Below are positions 8,791-16,227 of a DNA stretch of 64,000 bases, one piece after another. The position numbers and the translations under genes are program-made. The notes beneath the pieces are model-generated. The model worked only from the letters and a program-made list of their open reading frames with translations. It was not told the DNA's origin and made no database searches. The DNA is from Pontibacter coccineus (lineage in GTDB: Bacteria > Bacteroidota > Bacteroidia > Cytophagales > Hymenobacteraceae). The stretch spans positions 434,001-498,000 of the forward strand of contig NZ_JAUOTN010000003.1 of assembly GCF_030546575.1 (NCBI RefSeq), given 5' to 3'. Positions within the stretch are counted from its first letter, which is position 1, and every line of letters starts with the position of its first letter.

Positions 8791-9885
8791 ATGAACATCG
8801 TTATACTTGGCCTATCTATTACCATTTCCTGGGGCAATGGCCATGCCACCACTTACCGTAACCTGGTGCGGGCACTGCACACCAATGCACACCGGGTCTT
8901 GTTTCTGGAAAGAAAGCCTACGCAGCGCACCGCCCCCGATCTGGGAGAGCCGGACTTCTGCGAGATCGGCACGTACGCATCGCTGGACGAACTGCAGCAG
9001 TACACGGAGCAGGTGCGTGAGGCCGATATGGTGATTGTGGGATCCAGCCTGGCGGAAGGAAACGCCATCGGCAAATGGGTGATCGAGACGGCAAGGGGCA
9101 TCAAAGCCTTTTACGATCTGGATGCGCCTGCTACCCTCACCGAACTGGAAGGCCAGGGGCCAGCCTACCTGAGTGCCAGCCTCATTCCTGCCTTCGACCT
9201 ATACCTGTCCTGCACGGGCGGTCCGGCGCTGGAGCTGTTTGAGCACAAGTATGGCGCCCGCATGGCACGACCCCTGTATTTTTCGGTTGACCCAACACTT
9301 TACCACCAGGAGTACCGCGAGATCAAATGGGACCTGGGCTACCTGGGCGCTTATTCAGAAGACCGGCAGTCGACTTTGCAGAAGTTGATGGTGGATGCCG
9401 CCGCACAGTGGCCCACCGGGCGTTTTGCAGTGGCCGGCACGAAGTACCCTGAAGACATGGGCTGGCCCGGCAACATCACCATGCTCCACCACCTGACTCC
9501 GGCGGAGCACCGCGACTTCTTCAACAGCCAGCGTTTTGCCCTGAGCATCGCCCGCGCCGGCACCAGCAGGTTTGGCTATACCCCGAGCATGCGACTTTTT
9601 GAAGCGGCCGCCTGCTGCACGCCTGTTATTTCTGACTATTGGGAAGGTATAGAGACCCTGTTTGAGCTTGAGTCTGAGATTCTGATCACCAAGAGCGCCA
9701 CCGAGACGCTCCGTTACCTCCGCGAGATCTGTACTTCTGAGCGGAAGGCCATCGGCATGCGGGCTCGTCGCAAAGTGATGGCGCACCACACCGCCGCACA
9801 CCGCGCCCACGAGCTGGAAACCTACGTCGGGGAGCTCATGACCCTGGACACGTCAAATGAAGAACAGCTGGAAACGATAAACTGA
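8791..9885 (+). CDS. CgeB-like glycosyltransferase
   Basis: The product begins MNIVILGLSIT if the ATG at 8791 is used. An upstream TTG at 8776 would add five residues and is less likely. Of about 364 residues, the C-terminal part carries NSQRFALSIARAG..GYTPSMRLFEAAACCTPVISDYWEGIETLF, the donor-binding signature of the CgeB/Glyco_trans_1_2 group, and the middle has GYLGAYSEDRQ. It lies directly after a GT4 enzyme, so both should act in the same glycan pathway. The acceptor and sugar are unknown. A strong terminator follows 24 bases after the stop. Confidence 0.8.
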   Translation: MNIVILGLSITISWGNGHATTYRNLVRALHTNAHRVLFLERKPTQRTAPDLGEPDFCEIGTYASLDELQQYTEQVREADMVIVGSSLAEGNAIGKWVIETARGIKAFYDLDAPATLTELEGQGPAYLSASLIPAFDLYLSCTGGPALELFEHKYGARMARPLYFSVDPTLYHQEYREIKWDLGYLGAYSEDRQSTLQKLMVDAAAQWPTGRFAVAGTKYPEDMGWPGNITMLHHLTPAEHRDFFNSQRFALSIARAGTSRFGYTPSMRLFEAAACCTPVISDYWEGIETLFELESEILITKSATETLRYLREICTSERKAIGMRARRKVMAHHTAAHRAHELETYVGELMTLDTSNEEQLETIN

Positions 9886-9908
9886 TATAAACTGGTTTAA
9901 TTGAAATG

Positions 9909-9950
9909 AGCCATACCTGATATGCTGTGAGGCAGGTATGGCTCCTTTTT
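9909..9950 (+). terminator. Rho-independent terminator after the glycosyltransferase pair
   Basis: A perfect 11-base stem (AGCCATACCTG/CAGGTATGGCT) with a 13-base loop is followed by CCTTTTT. Both arms contain a one-base variant of the iterated octamer of this genome (CATACCTG/CAGGTATG), so the terminator is built from an inverted motif pair. Confidence 0.85.
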
Positions 9951-9995
9951 GTGCGGCAGCCAGCCAGACTGCTCCGCGCTGATATTTTAAAAACA

Positions 9996-10553
9996 ATGAC
10001 TAAAAAAGGAATAGAGCGCTGGAAGACACTCAAGTCGGAGGTAGTATTTGATCACAAGTGGTATACCTTGCGACGCGACCACGTGGAGCTGCCCAACGGC
10101 CACCAGATGGACGATTACTTCGTGAGCGTGCGGCCTGATGTGGTGCTCACGTTTCCAATAACGGAAGATGGTCATGTGCTCTTTGTTCGGCAATACAAAC
10201 ACGCTGCCAGCGATATCTTCATAGAATTGCCGGGCGGTGTGATCGACGCGCACGAAACCTACCCAAAAGAAGCGGCCCGTCGTGAACTGCTGGAAGAAAC
10301 CGGCTATACCTCCGACGACGTAGAACTGCTCCTGGAAGTGATCGACAACCCCACAAAGGATACCAACAAGATCTACTTCTTCCTGGTGCGCCATGCGCGC
10401 GAAGTCGCCGCCCAGGACCTGGACGAGAGCGAACACATTGAAGTGCTAAAAGTGCCCCTCCAAGAGGTCGGGCAGATGGTGCTCAACGGACAGATACACG
10501 TGTCGGGTTCGGTGGCACTTTGTCTGCTCGCCCTCCGCAAACTGGGGCTTTAG
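9996..10553 (+). CDS. NUDIX hydrolase, ADP-ribose pyrophosphatase-like
   Basis: The chosen ATG at 9996 gives 185 residues starting MTKKGIERW. An in-frame start at 9927 would lie inside the upstream terminator hairpin and is rejected. The protein has the N-terminal beta-strand region of ADP-ribose/GDP-mannose pyrophosphatases (VVFDHKWYTLRRDHVELPNG) and a NUDIX box (ELPGGVIDAHE, then RRELLEETGY). The spacer between the first Glu and the REL of the box is eight residues, one more than the consensus. Such enzymes cut nucleoside diphosphates linked to a sugar or similar group, using Mg2+. It overlaps the convergent aminotransferase-GRAS gene by four bases, tail to tail. Nearness to glycosyltransferases makes a nucleotide-sugar substrate possible, which is inference. 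Confidence 0.87.
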   Translation: MTKKGIERWKTLKSEVVFDHKWYTLRRDHVELPNGHQMDDYFVSVRPDVVLTFPITEDGHVLFVRQYKHAASDIFIELPGGVIDAHETYPKEAARRELLEETGYTSDDVELLLEVIDNPTKDTNKIYFFLVRHAREVAAQDLDESEHIEVLKVPLQEVGQMVLNGQIHVSGSVALCLLALRKLGL

Positions 10554-12703
10554 TCAGCTACCTGCCAAGCGGTAGCCGCGATGATGTTGGTACCTTTCCA
10601 GTGCAAGGTATAGCCAGCGGTTTGTGCAACAAGGCTGAACTGCGGATGCAGGTCTAGCTCCTCCTGGATTCGAGTTGCTGTCACCTGAACCGGAGCAGGC
10701 TTAAAACCATTTCGTGTGAGGCGGTGCTGCCAGGCGTCCAACCGTTCGTGGCGCTCAACCCGGTCATTTCCCTCAAAGGCTACCACATTGAGGATCTCCC
10801 TGCCAAAAAACTCCTGCTCGATCACGCGGCGCTCCGGCATATCGGCTGGCAACAGCGTGTCCAGCACATCAAACACGGTGTGGTAGTGGCGCAGTGACTC
10901 CCGCAGGCGGGGCAGAAAATCAAGTCGGTTGTGCTCCGAGTCTGGTTCGGTGAGGGTGAGCAACTGCGGCTGCAACTCCCGGATCTGCTCCAGCGCCCGG
11001 TCGCGCTGGTCAGGTATAGCCACCAGTTCGTCGGCGAGGTGGTGCAGGGTGAGCGCGGCATTCACGATCAAGGTATGGGAGGGGTCGATCTCCAGTGACT
11101 GCAGGTCAAAGTCTTCGAGGCAGGTGGCGACATAGGTATAGCTGAACGCGAGGCCCAAACGCTCGGCGTGCGCTGCCAAACGCGAGCCCGTAGCCCGGAG
11201 CTTGTACGCCGGGTCCTCATTGCTGCTGTCCGGTATATCAATGCCCGTGAGATGCAGGCTGGGGCGCTCACCGGGCAGGGCTGCCAGCAACTCCATCAAA
11301 TGAAACCACTGCAAACCGCTGCCTATACCCAGATCGAGCAGGTATACCGATGACTTCCCGGCAATGGCTGGCATGATGGAGTGATTGGCAAAGCGGTGCC
11401 CAAACGTGACCAGCGGTGTGGCCGTCACCAGCACGTTAAAGGCCGCGATCATGTCCATCTCCCCGAAATTAGAAGCATAGAGATTACCTGAGTCCTTCGT
11501 TATACCTTGCTGGCATCGCATAACTAGGGCGCGTGCGAAAGCCTGCGCAATGCGGCCTTCTGCATCTGTCTGCTCAGCTGCTCTGTTCAGCAAATCGTGT
11601 GCGCCGGCTGTCGCTTCTTCCGGCTGATCCTGTACTTGATAGCCTAGGTCAAGCACTTGTGCCAGCAGGGGCTGTGTGGCGTAAACGCGGGCGGGGTGTA
11701 ATAATTCTTGTAGCATTTGCAGCAGGTATAACTGGTGTTCGTCCGGGCCTATGGTCAGGCGCAAGGTATGGTGGTCGGCGCGGCGCACCAAAATGTTGTT
11801 GGCGAGTAGGTAACTGTGTATGTCATCGGCGCTGTAGCCGCCGGCGTCGAGCAGCAGGAAATTGCCCTGCGAAGGCCAGATCTGCACACCCATTTTATGC
11901 AGGGCCTGTTCCAGTTTGCTTTTTCCAACCTGCGTGGCTCGCAGTGTCATCTGCAGGAACTGTTCGTCCTCCAGGGCTGCCAGGGCAGCAACCTGGGCCA
12001 GCTGGTTGACATTGTAGGGTTGTTTTACTTCCAGCACCTGCTCGATCAGGTGGCGCTGTGCGATCATGTACCCGATGCGAACAGAGGCGAGTCCGTAGGC
12101 TTTGGAGAAGGTGCGCAACACAACCAGGTTGGGATAACGCGACAGCAGAGCCACCGCATCCGCACAATCGGGAGCGGTAACATACTCGATGTACGCCTCG
12201 TCGACCACCACCGTAACGTGAGCCGGCAGCAAGTCCAGTACCTGCTCCAATTCAGTGCTTGTCAGGTAAGTGCCGGTCGGATTGTTGGGGTTGCAGATAA
12301 AGCAAAGCCGGGTAGTAGGCCGCAACTGACGTTTTAAAGCCGCCACATCGATCCGATAGCTACTGGTCAGTGGAATCTCGGTGCAGGGGACCCGCAAGGC
12401 GTGGGCTTCGTGGCAGTACAGCGGGTATGAGGGCGTAAAAGTCAGTATCTCTCCGTCCTTGTCGTAACCGCAAAAGCGACGCACCAGCAGCGAAATCAGC
12501 TCTGCTGACCCGCTTCCCACCACAATCTCGTCGGTCTGTACCCCTAACTTGCTGGCTAAAGCACGTCGCAGCTCGGTCGCGTCGGGGGTGGGGTAACCGT
12601 GCACGCTGCTGAGGGCTTGTTGCATGGCGGCAAGTACCTGCGGCGATGATCCGAACAGGTTTTCGTTGGTGGCAGCTTGATAAGGGGGGCGTTTAGTTTC
12701 CAT
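10550..12703 (-). CDS. HisC-like aminotransferase fused to a GRAS domain
   Basis: One 717-residue frame holds two enzymes. Residues 1 to about 335 are a fold-type I PLP aminotransferase of the histidinol-phosphate type: NENLFGSSP (13-21), SGSAELI, NPNNPTGT (138-145), DEAYIEY, and the PLP lysine Lys201 in FSKAYGLASVRIGY. Residues about 365-714 match the GRAS family segment by segment: a leucine-rich helix (DLLNRAAEQTD), GHRFANHSIMPAI, the VHIID-like VYLLDLGIGSGLQWFHLM (453-470), LHLTGIDIP, TLIVNAALTLHHL, the PFYRE-like LTLTEPDSEHNRLDFLPRL with LRHYHTVFD, NVVAFEGNDRVERHERLDAW, and the final SAW-like IIAATAWQ. GRAS domains are Rossmann methyltransferase relatives known mainly as plant regulators, with some bacterial members. 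DxGxGxG (456-462) suggests SAM binding. The substrate is unknown. A divergent MarR gene shares its promoter region. Confidence 0.9.
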   Translation of the reverse strand: METKRPPYQAATNENLFGSSPQVLAAMQQALSSVHGYPTPDATELRRALASKLGVQTDEIVVGSGSAELISLLVRRFCGYDKDGEILTFTPSYPLYCHEAHALRVPCTEIPLTSSYRIDVAALKRQLRPTTRLCFICNPNNPTGTYLTSTELEQVLDLLPAHVTVVVDEAYIEYVTAPDCADAVALLSRYPNLVVLRTFSKAYGLASVRIGYMIAQRHLIEQVLEVKQPYNVNQLAQVAALAALEDEQFLQMTLRATQVGKSKLEQALHKMGVQIWPSQGNFLLLDAGGYSADDIHSYLLANNILVRRADHHTLRLTIGPDEHQLYLLQMLQELLHPARVYATQPLLAQVLDLGYQVQDQPEEATAGAHDLLNRAAEQTDAEGRIAQAFARALVMRCQQGITKDSGNLYASNFGEMDMIAAFNVLVTATPLVTFGHRFANHSIMPAIAGKSSVYLLDLGIGSGLQWFHLMELLAALPGERPSLHLTGIDIPDSSNEDPAYKLRATGSRLAAHAERLGLAFSYTYVATCLEDFDLQSLEIDPSHTLIVNAALTLHHLADELVAIPDQRDRALEQIRELQPQLLTLTEPDSEHNRLDFLPRLRESLRHYHTVFDVLDTLLPADMPERRVIEQEFFGREILNVVAFEGNDRVERHERLDAWQHRLTRNGFKPAPVQVTATRIQEELDLHPQFSLVAQTAGYTLHWKGTNIIAATAWQVAD

Positions 12704-12730
12704 AGGCAGATGATGAAGCGCGCTGGTGTT

Positions 12731-12740
12731 TATTGCAATA
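12731..12740 (-). promoter_or_regulatory. TATTGCAATA palindrome upstream of the aminotransferase-GRAS gene
   Basis: A perfect 10-base palindrome lies 28 bases before the start codon. The same ATTGCAAT core is found next to the divergent marR start, so it is a candidate MarR operator half of a shared control region. Confidence 0.4.
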
Positions 12741-12856
12741 TAGCACTTAAGGAATGTATATTATATTTTAAATGTGGGTAAAGCATAAAAAAATAAGAAC
12801 AAAATTAAATTTATGAAAAGTGCTCCAAGCGAGGAGTAACTAAATGTCTGAAAATG

Positions 12857-12868
12857 TTGTATATACAA
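12857..12868 (+). promoter_or_regulatory. TTGTATATACAA palindrome in the marR leader
   Basis: A perfect 12-base palindrome lies 43 bases before the chosen marR start codon, just ahead of the TGCAAT inverted repeat. It could be part of the promoter or a second operator. Confidence 0.35.
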
Positions 12869-12872
12869 TTAT

Positions 12873-12888
12873 TGCAATCGTTATTGCA
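12873..12888 (+). promoter_or_regulatory. Inverted repeat TGCAAT-N4-ATTGCA, candidate MarR operator
   Basis: Two perfect six-base arms separated by CGTT lie 23 bases before the marR start. MarR dimers bind short inverted repeats of this size and commonly repress their own gene. The core matches the palindrome before the divergent aminotransferase-GRAS gene. Confidence 0.45.
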
Positions 12889-12910
12889 TTCTAATACTAG
12901 ATTTTTTCAC

Positions 12911-13363
12911 ATGAAGTTAGAAGATGAGTTGAAGATGCCAAAGTTCAGGAACCCTTACCAGAAGGCTTCCCTGAACCTGATGTTTACGGGTGAGTGGATG
13001 ATGGCACGTGTCGACAGCCTGCTCAAGCCCTACGACATTTCGTCGCAGCAATTCAATGTGCTGCGCATCCTCAGAGGACAGCAGGGGAAACCCATCAACC
13101 TGTTTACGATACAGGAACGGATGCTCAACCGTATGAGCAATGCCACCCGATTGGTGGAGAAACTGCGTTTGAAGGGACTGGTGACCCGCGAGCTTTGCGA
13201 ACAGAACAGACGCAAGGTAGAAATCTCCATCACTGAAAAAGGCATCGACCTGCTCGATAGTCTGGATCCGCTGATGAAGCAGTTGGAGGAGGACACGTTC
13301 AAGAACCTGTCTGCTGAAGAGGCCCAGCACCTGAGCGACACGCTGGATCGGGTAAGAGACTAA
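12911..13363 (+). CDS. MarR family winged-helix transcriptional regulator
   Basis: With the ATG at 12911 (MKLEDELKMPKFRNPYQKASLN) the protein has 150 residues, the usual MarR length. A start at 12854 would place the candidate operator inside the gene and is less likely. It shows an N-terminal dimer helix, the winged helix (SSQQFNVLRILRGQQGKPINLFTIQERML, then SNATRLVEKLRLKGLVTRELCEQNRRKVEISITEKG) and a C-terminal dimer helix. It is divergent from the aminotransferase-GRAS gene with TGCAAT repeats before both starts, so it probably controls itself and that gene. The TerB-like gene 77 bases downstream may be co-transcribed. The inducing ligand is unknown. Confidence 0.9.
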   Translation: MKLEDELKMPKFRNPYQKASLNLMFTGEWMMARVDSLLKPYDISSQQFNVLRILRGQQGKPINLFTIQERMLNRMSNATRLVEKLRLKGLVTRELCEQNRRKVEISITEKGIDLLDSLDPLMKQLEEDTFKNLSAEEAQHLSDTLDRVRD

Positions 13364-13440
13364 GAGGGACAGGATGTTCCGGGTCGCTTAACTTCTGACA
13401 AGCCCTGCCGTTTAAATGTCAGTAAGAAGACTAAAAAGCT

Positions 13441-14256
13441 ATGGAACAAGAACAAACCACATTATTGAAAGATTATACCATGGAGGAAAAGGGCGCCTAT
13501 TTAGCGGCCCTGGCTTCTGTGGCCTCTGCCGATGGACACGCCTCTGAGGAGGAACTGGAGTTTTTGAGGGTATTGTGCGAAGCTGCTGAGATGTCTGAGA
13601 ATGTAGAACAGGAAGTGCTGTCTATTGCCCAGAATCCCTCCCAGATCAGCATGCAGCGTGTGTTGGACGTGCTTAAGAAGAGCCAGCTCCGCTTTCCTTT
13701 CATCACCGATATCATCAGTTTTGCCAAAGCCGATGGCGAGTACACACAGGATGAGCAAAAACGCATTCAGGGAATGGCCAACTACCTGGGGGTAGACCAG
13801 AAGCAGTACAGTTTGCTGGAGCAGTTTGTGGACAAAGCCGATGAGGCGCAAAAGCAGGGGGAAGATCCGAGTTCGCAGGCCTTTATGAGCAAGAACGGCT
13901 TTGGCGACATGTTCAAGAATGTCGGCATTTCGCCGCAGATGGTGCAGGGTATACTCGGTATTGCCGCGCCGATTGTGCTGGCCCGCCTGATGAGTGGCGG
14001 CAAGCGCCGTGGCGGAGGTATGATGGGCGGCATGGGCGGTGGTCTTTTGGGCGGATTGCTTGGCGGCATGATGACAGGCCGCGGTGGCCTAATGGGAGGT
14101 GGCCGACGTTCTACCAGCGGACTGGGCTCGATGGCCTCAGTGCTGGGGGGGCTGAACGGCCGTAGCCGCTACGGCGGCATGGGCTCCGGTGGATTAGGCG
14201 GCTTGTTAGGCGGTCTGCTTGGCGGCGGTAAACGGGGTGGTGGAACCAGTTGGTAG
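13441..14256 (+). CDS. TerB-like protein with glycine-rich C-terminal tail
   Basis: The 271-residue protein starts with an acidic all-helical TerB-type domain (residues about 14-140). It has two copies of the acidic TerB signature: ALASVASADGHASEEELEFLRVLCEAA and IISFAKADGEYTQDEQKRIQGMANYL. After a linker, residues about 195-271 are almost only Gly, Met, Leu, Arg and Ser, with GGLLGGLLGG repeats at two places. TerB domains occur in tellurite-resistance and membrane stress systems and can bind metals. The tail resembles membrane-associating glycine-zipper sequences, but that is inference. No other ter gene is nearby. Confidence 0.75.
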   Translation: MEQEQTTLLKDYTMEEKGAYLAALASVASADGHASEEELEFLRVLCEAAEMSENVEQEVLSIAQNPSQISMQRVLDVLKKSQLRFPFITDIISFAKADGEYTQDEQKRIQGMANYLGVDQKQYSLLEQFVDKADEAQKQGEDPSSQAFMSKNGFGDMFKNVGISPQMVQGILGIAAPIVLARLMSGGKRRGGGMMGGMGGGLLGGLLGGMMTGRGGLMGGGRRSTSGLGSMASVLGGLNGRSRYGGMGSGGLGGLLGGLLGGGKRGGGTSW

Positions 14257-14317
14257 GTATAGCATAAGTAGAAGTAAATCTACAGGCATGTCAGGAAATA
14301 GGCAGGAACTGGAGGCG

Positions 14318-14917
14318 CTATGCTTCCAGCTCCTGTTTTATAAGCCGCCGCATGTCTTCTTCTCGCAGGAGCCCCCGCACCATTTTGTTGCCGATGATAA
14401 AAGTAGGAACAGCCTGTATGCCCAACTCCTGAGTAGCATGGCGTAGCGCCTGCTGATGTGCTTCCTTATACCTGCGAGTCTCCAGCGCCTGCCGGAACTC
14501 CCGTTCATCTAAACCAACCTCACCTGCCAGTTTTGTCAGCACGTCCACATCCCCGATGTCCTGTTCTTCCTGAAAGAAGGCGGTGAACATGCGATGGGTA
14601 TACGCTTCTCCTTTCCCGTGTTCTTTGGCATACTGATAGCCTTCAAAAGACAGGTGAGTGCAAGGTTGTGGCGACACGTTTGGTAATATGATATGTATAC
14701 CTAACTGGTTGCCCATCGGGTACACCGAGTTTTCCCAGGTGGTTTGCAGGTAGTCGTCTTCTGGCCGAAGGGTGAGTGTAGGCTCTGGCCGCAGTTCAAA
14801 GGGCATCCACTCTACCTGTGCCTGCTCTTCCATACCTTCCAATGCCTTTTTCAGCACCTGCTCTCCAAAAAAGCAGTAGGGGCAAACATAATCGGAGTAT
14901 ACCTTTATTTGTAACAT
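14318..14917 (-). CDS. DsbA/FrnE family thioredoxin-fold oxidoreductase
   Basis: The 199-residue protein carries the thioredoxin-fold active site CPYC at residues 12-15 right after the first strand (KVYSDYV). It also has the helical insert of the FrnE/2-hydroxychromene isomerase-like group and the cis-Pro loop GIQAVPTFIIGNKMVRG. There is no signal peptide, so unlike true DsbA it is cytoplasmic and likely acts on cytosolic thiols or small molecules. A purine-rich stretch (AAGAAGGAAG) before the start is a plausible ribosome site. It converges on the TerB-like gene with a 61-base gap. Confidence 0.88.
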   Translation of the reverse strand: MLQIKVYSDYVCPYCFFGEQVLKKALEGMEEQAQVEWMPFELRPEPTLTLRPEDDYLQTTWENSVYPMGNQLGIHIILPNVSPQPCTHLSFEGYQYAKEHGKGEAYTHRMFTAFFQEEQDIGDVDVLTKLAGEVGLDEREFRQALETRRYKEAHQQALRHATQELGIQAVPTFIIGNKMVRGLLREEDMRRLIKQELEA

Positions 14918-14957
14918 AGCTTCCTTCTTTATTGGTGATAGTTTACCCGCTGTCAGG

Positions 14958-14986
14958 TTGTTTTGCTCTAAGGCTGCCTAACTTTG
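14958..14986 (+). promoter_or_regulatory. Bacteroidota-type promoter for the beta-lactamase-like gene
   Basis: TTG at 14958-14960 and TAACTTTG at 14979-14986 are 18 bases apart, matching the -33/-7 consensus (TTG and TAnnTTTG). It would start transcription about 50 bases before the ATG at 15045. Confidence 0.55.
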
Positions 14987-15044
14987 AAAAGGATAAAGCT
15001 GAATTGTGTAGATTTATCACCTGAATCGCCTTACACCTGATACC

Positions 15045-16223
15045 ATGCTGAAAAGAAGAATATTATACCTGGCACTGGCTTTTAGCACATTCGCCTGCCA
15101 GCAACAGCCGCAGCAAATCACTGCCAGCACGCAACAAGCCAAAGACAAGGTATACTACCCCGGCAAAGGCGATAGCTGGGAAAAGAAGCAGCCAGAACAG
15201 CTAGGCATGGACGCAGCGCTACTACAGGAGGCAGTAGACTGGGCTAAGCTGCAAGAGACCACCCAGATGTCTAGGGACTTCTCCACACAGGAGGAAATCT
15301 TCGGCAAAATGCTCGGTCCTATACCTGACGACCGGGCCAGCACCAACGGCATCATCCTGAAGAACGGCTACATTGTGGCGGAGTGGGGCGAGACCGATCG
15401 TGTAGACCCAACTTACAGCGTAGCCAAAAGCGTGCTCTCCACTATTTTAGGTATCACGATCGACCGCGGCCTGATCAAAGACATCAACGACCCGGTTGCA
15501 ACTTATGTGCAGGACGGTGGCTATGATTCAGCGCAAAACCGCAAAGTAACTTGGGAGCACCATGCGCGGCAAACCAGTGAATGGGAGGGCGAGCTTTGGG
15601 GCAAAAAGTATGACTTCGTGGGAAAAGAGGAGTACGGCCGTGGCGAACGCAAGCCGCGTGAATTGCAGGAGCCGGGCACCTATTACGAATACAACGACGT
15701 ACGCATCAACCGCTTTGCTTTGTCGCTGCTGCGCCTTTGGAAGAAGCCCTTGCCGGAAGTTTTCAAAGATGAGGTGATGGACCCGATCAATGCTTCGAAC
15801 ACCTGGCAATATGTACCTTACCGCAACTCTTACGTGGAAATTGACGGCAAGCGTATGCCATCGGTGAGCGGCGGTACCCGCTGGGGCGGCGGCCTCTGGA
15901 TCAGCGGCCGTGACGAGGCCCGCTTCGGCTACCTCTTCCTGCGCAATGGCCGCTGGAAGGATAAGCAGATCGTGTCGGAAGAGTGGGTGAAAGAAGCAAC
16001 GACCTCCCGCGGAAGCGTTGGTCCCGACTATGGCTACCTGTGGTGGCTCAACACCGAAGGCAAAGCCTGGCCGAGTGCTCCCACTACCAGCTATGCTGCT
16101 TTAGGAGCCGGACAGAACACGATCTGGGTAGATCCGGAGCATGATATCGTGATCGTGTGGCGCTGGCATAATGGGAACCCGGATGAGTTGATCAAACGGG
16201 TGCTGGCAGCGGTGAAGGAGTAG
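15045..16223 (+). CDS. Serine hydrolase, class C beta-lactamase-like lipoprotein
   Basis: The 392-residue protein begins with an SPII signal ending in STFAC (Cys18). The penicillin-binding/beta-lactamase fold is shown by the S-x-x-K motif SVAK (Ser125, Lys128), the tyrosine motif YEYND (216-218, with Asp where YxN has Asn), GGTRWGGGLWISGRDEARFGYLFLRNG, and the C-terminal GAGQNTIWVDPEHDIVIVWRWH. It is likely a periplasmic D-amino-acid or ester/peptide hydrolase; resistance to beta-lactams cannot be claimed. Its stop is four bases from the stop of the convergent DUF4846-like gene. Confidence 0.88.
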   Translation: MLKRRILYLALAFSTFACQQQPQQITASTQQAKDKVYYPGKGDSWEKKQPEQLGMDAALLQEAVDWAKLQETTQMSRDFSTQEEIFGKMLGPIPDDRASTNGIILKNGYIVAEWGETDRVDPTYSVAKSVLSTILGITIDRGLIKDINDPVATYVQDGGYDSAQNRKVTWEHHARQTSEWEGELWGKKYDFVGKEEYGRGERKPRELQEPGTYYEYNDVRINRFALSLLRLWKKPLPEVFKDEVMDPINASNTWQYVPYRNSYVEIDGKRMPSVSGGTRWGGGLWISGRDEARFGYLFLRNGRWKDKQIVSEEWVKEATTSRGSVGPDYGYLWWLNTEGKAWPSAPTTSYAALGAGQNTIWVDPEHDIVIVWRWHNGNPDELIKRVLAAVKE

Positions 16224-16227
16224 AAGC

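Noticed and set aside
9927..9995. Upstream extension of the NUDIX gene
   Set aside because: It would begin inside the terminator hairpin at 9909-9950; the ATG at 9996 matches family length.
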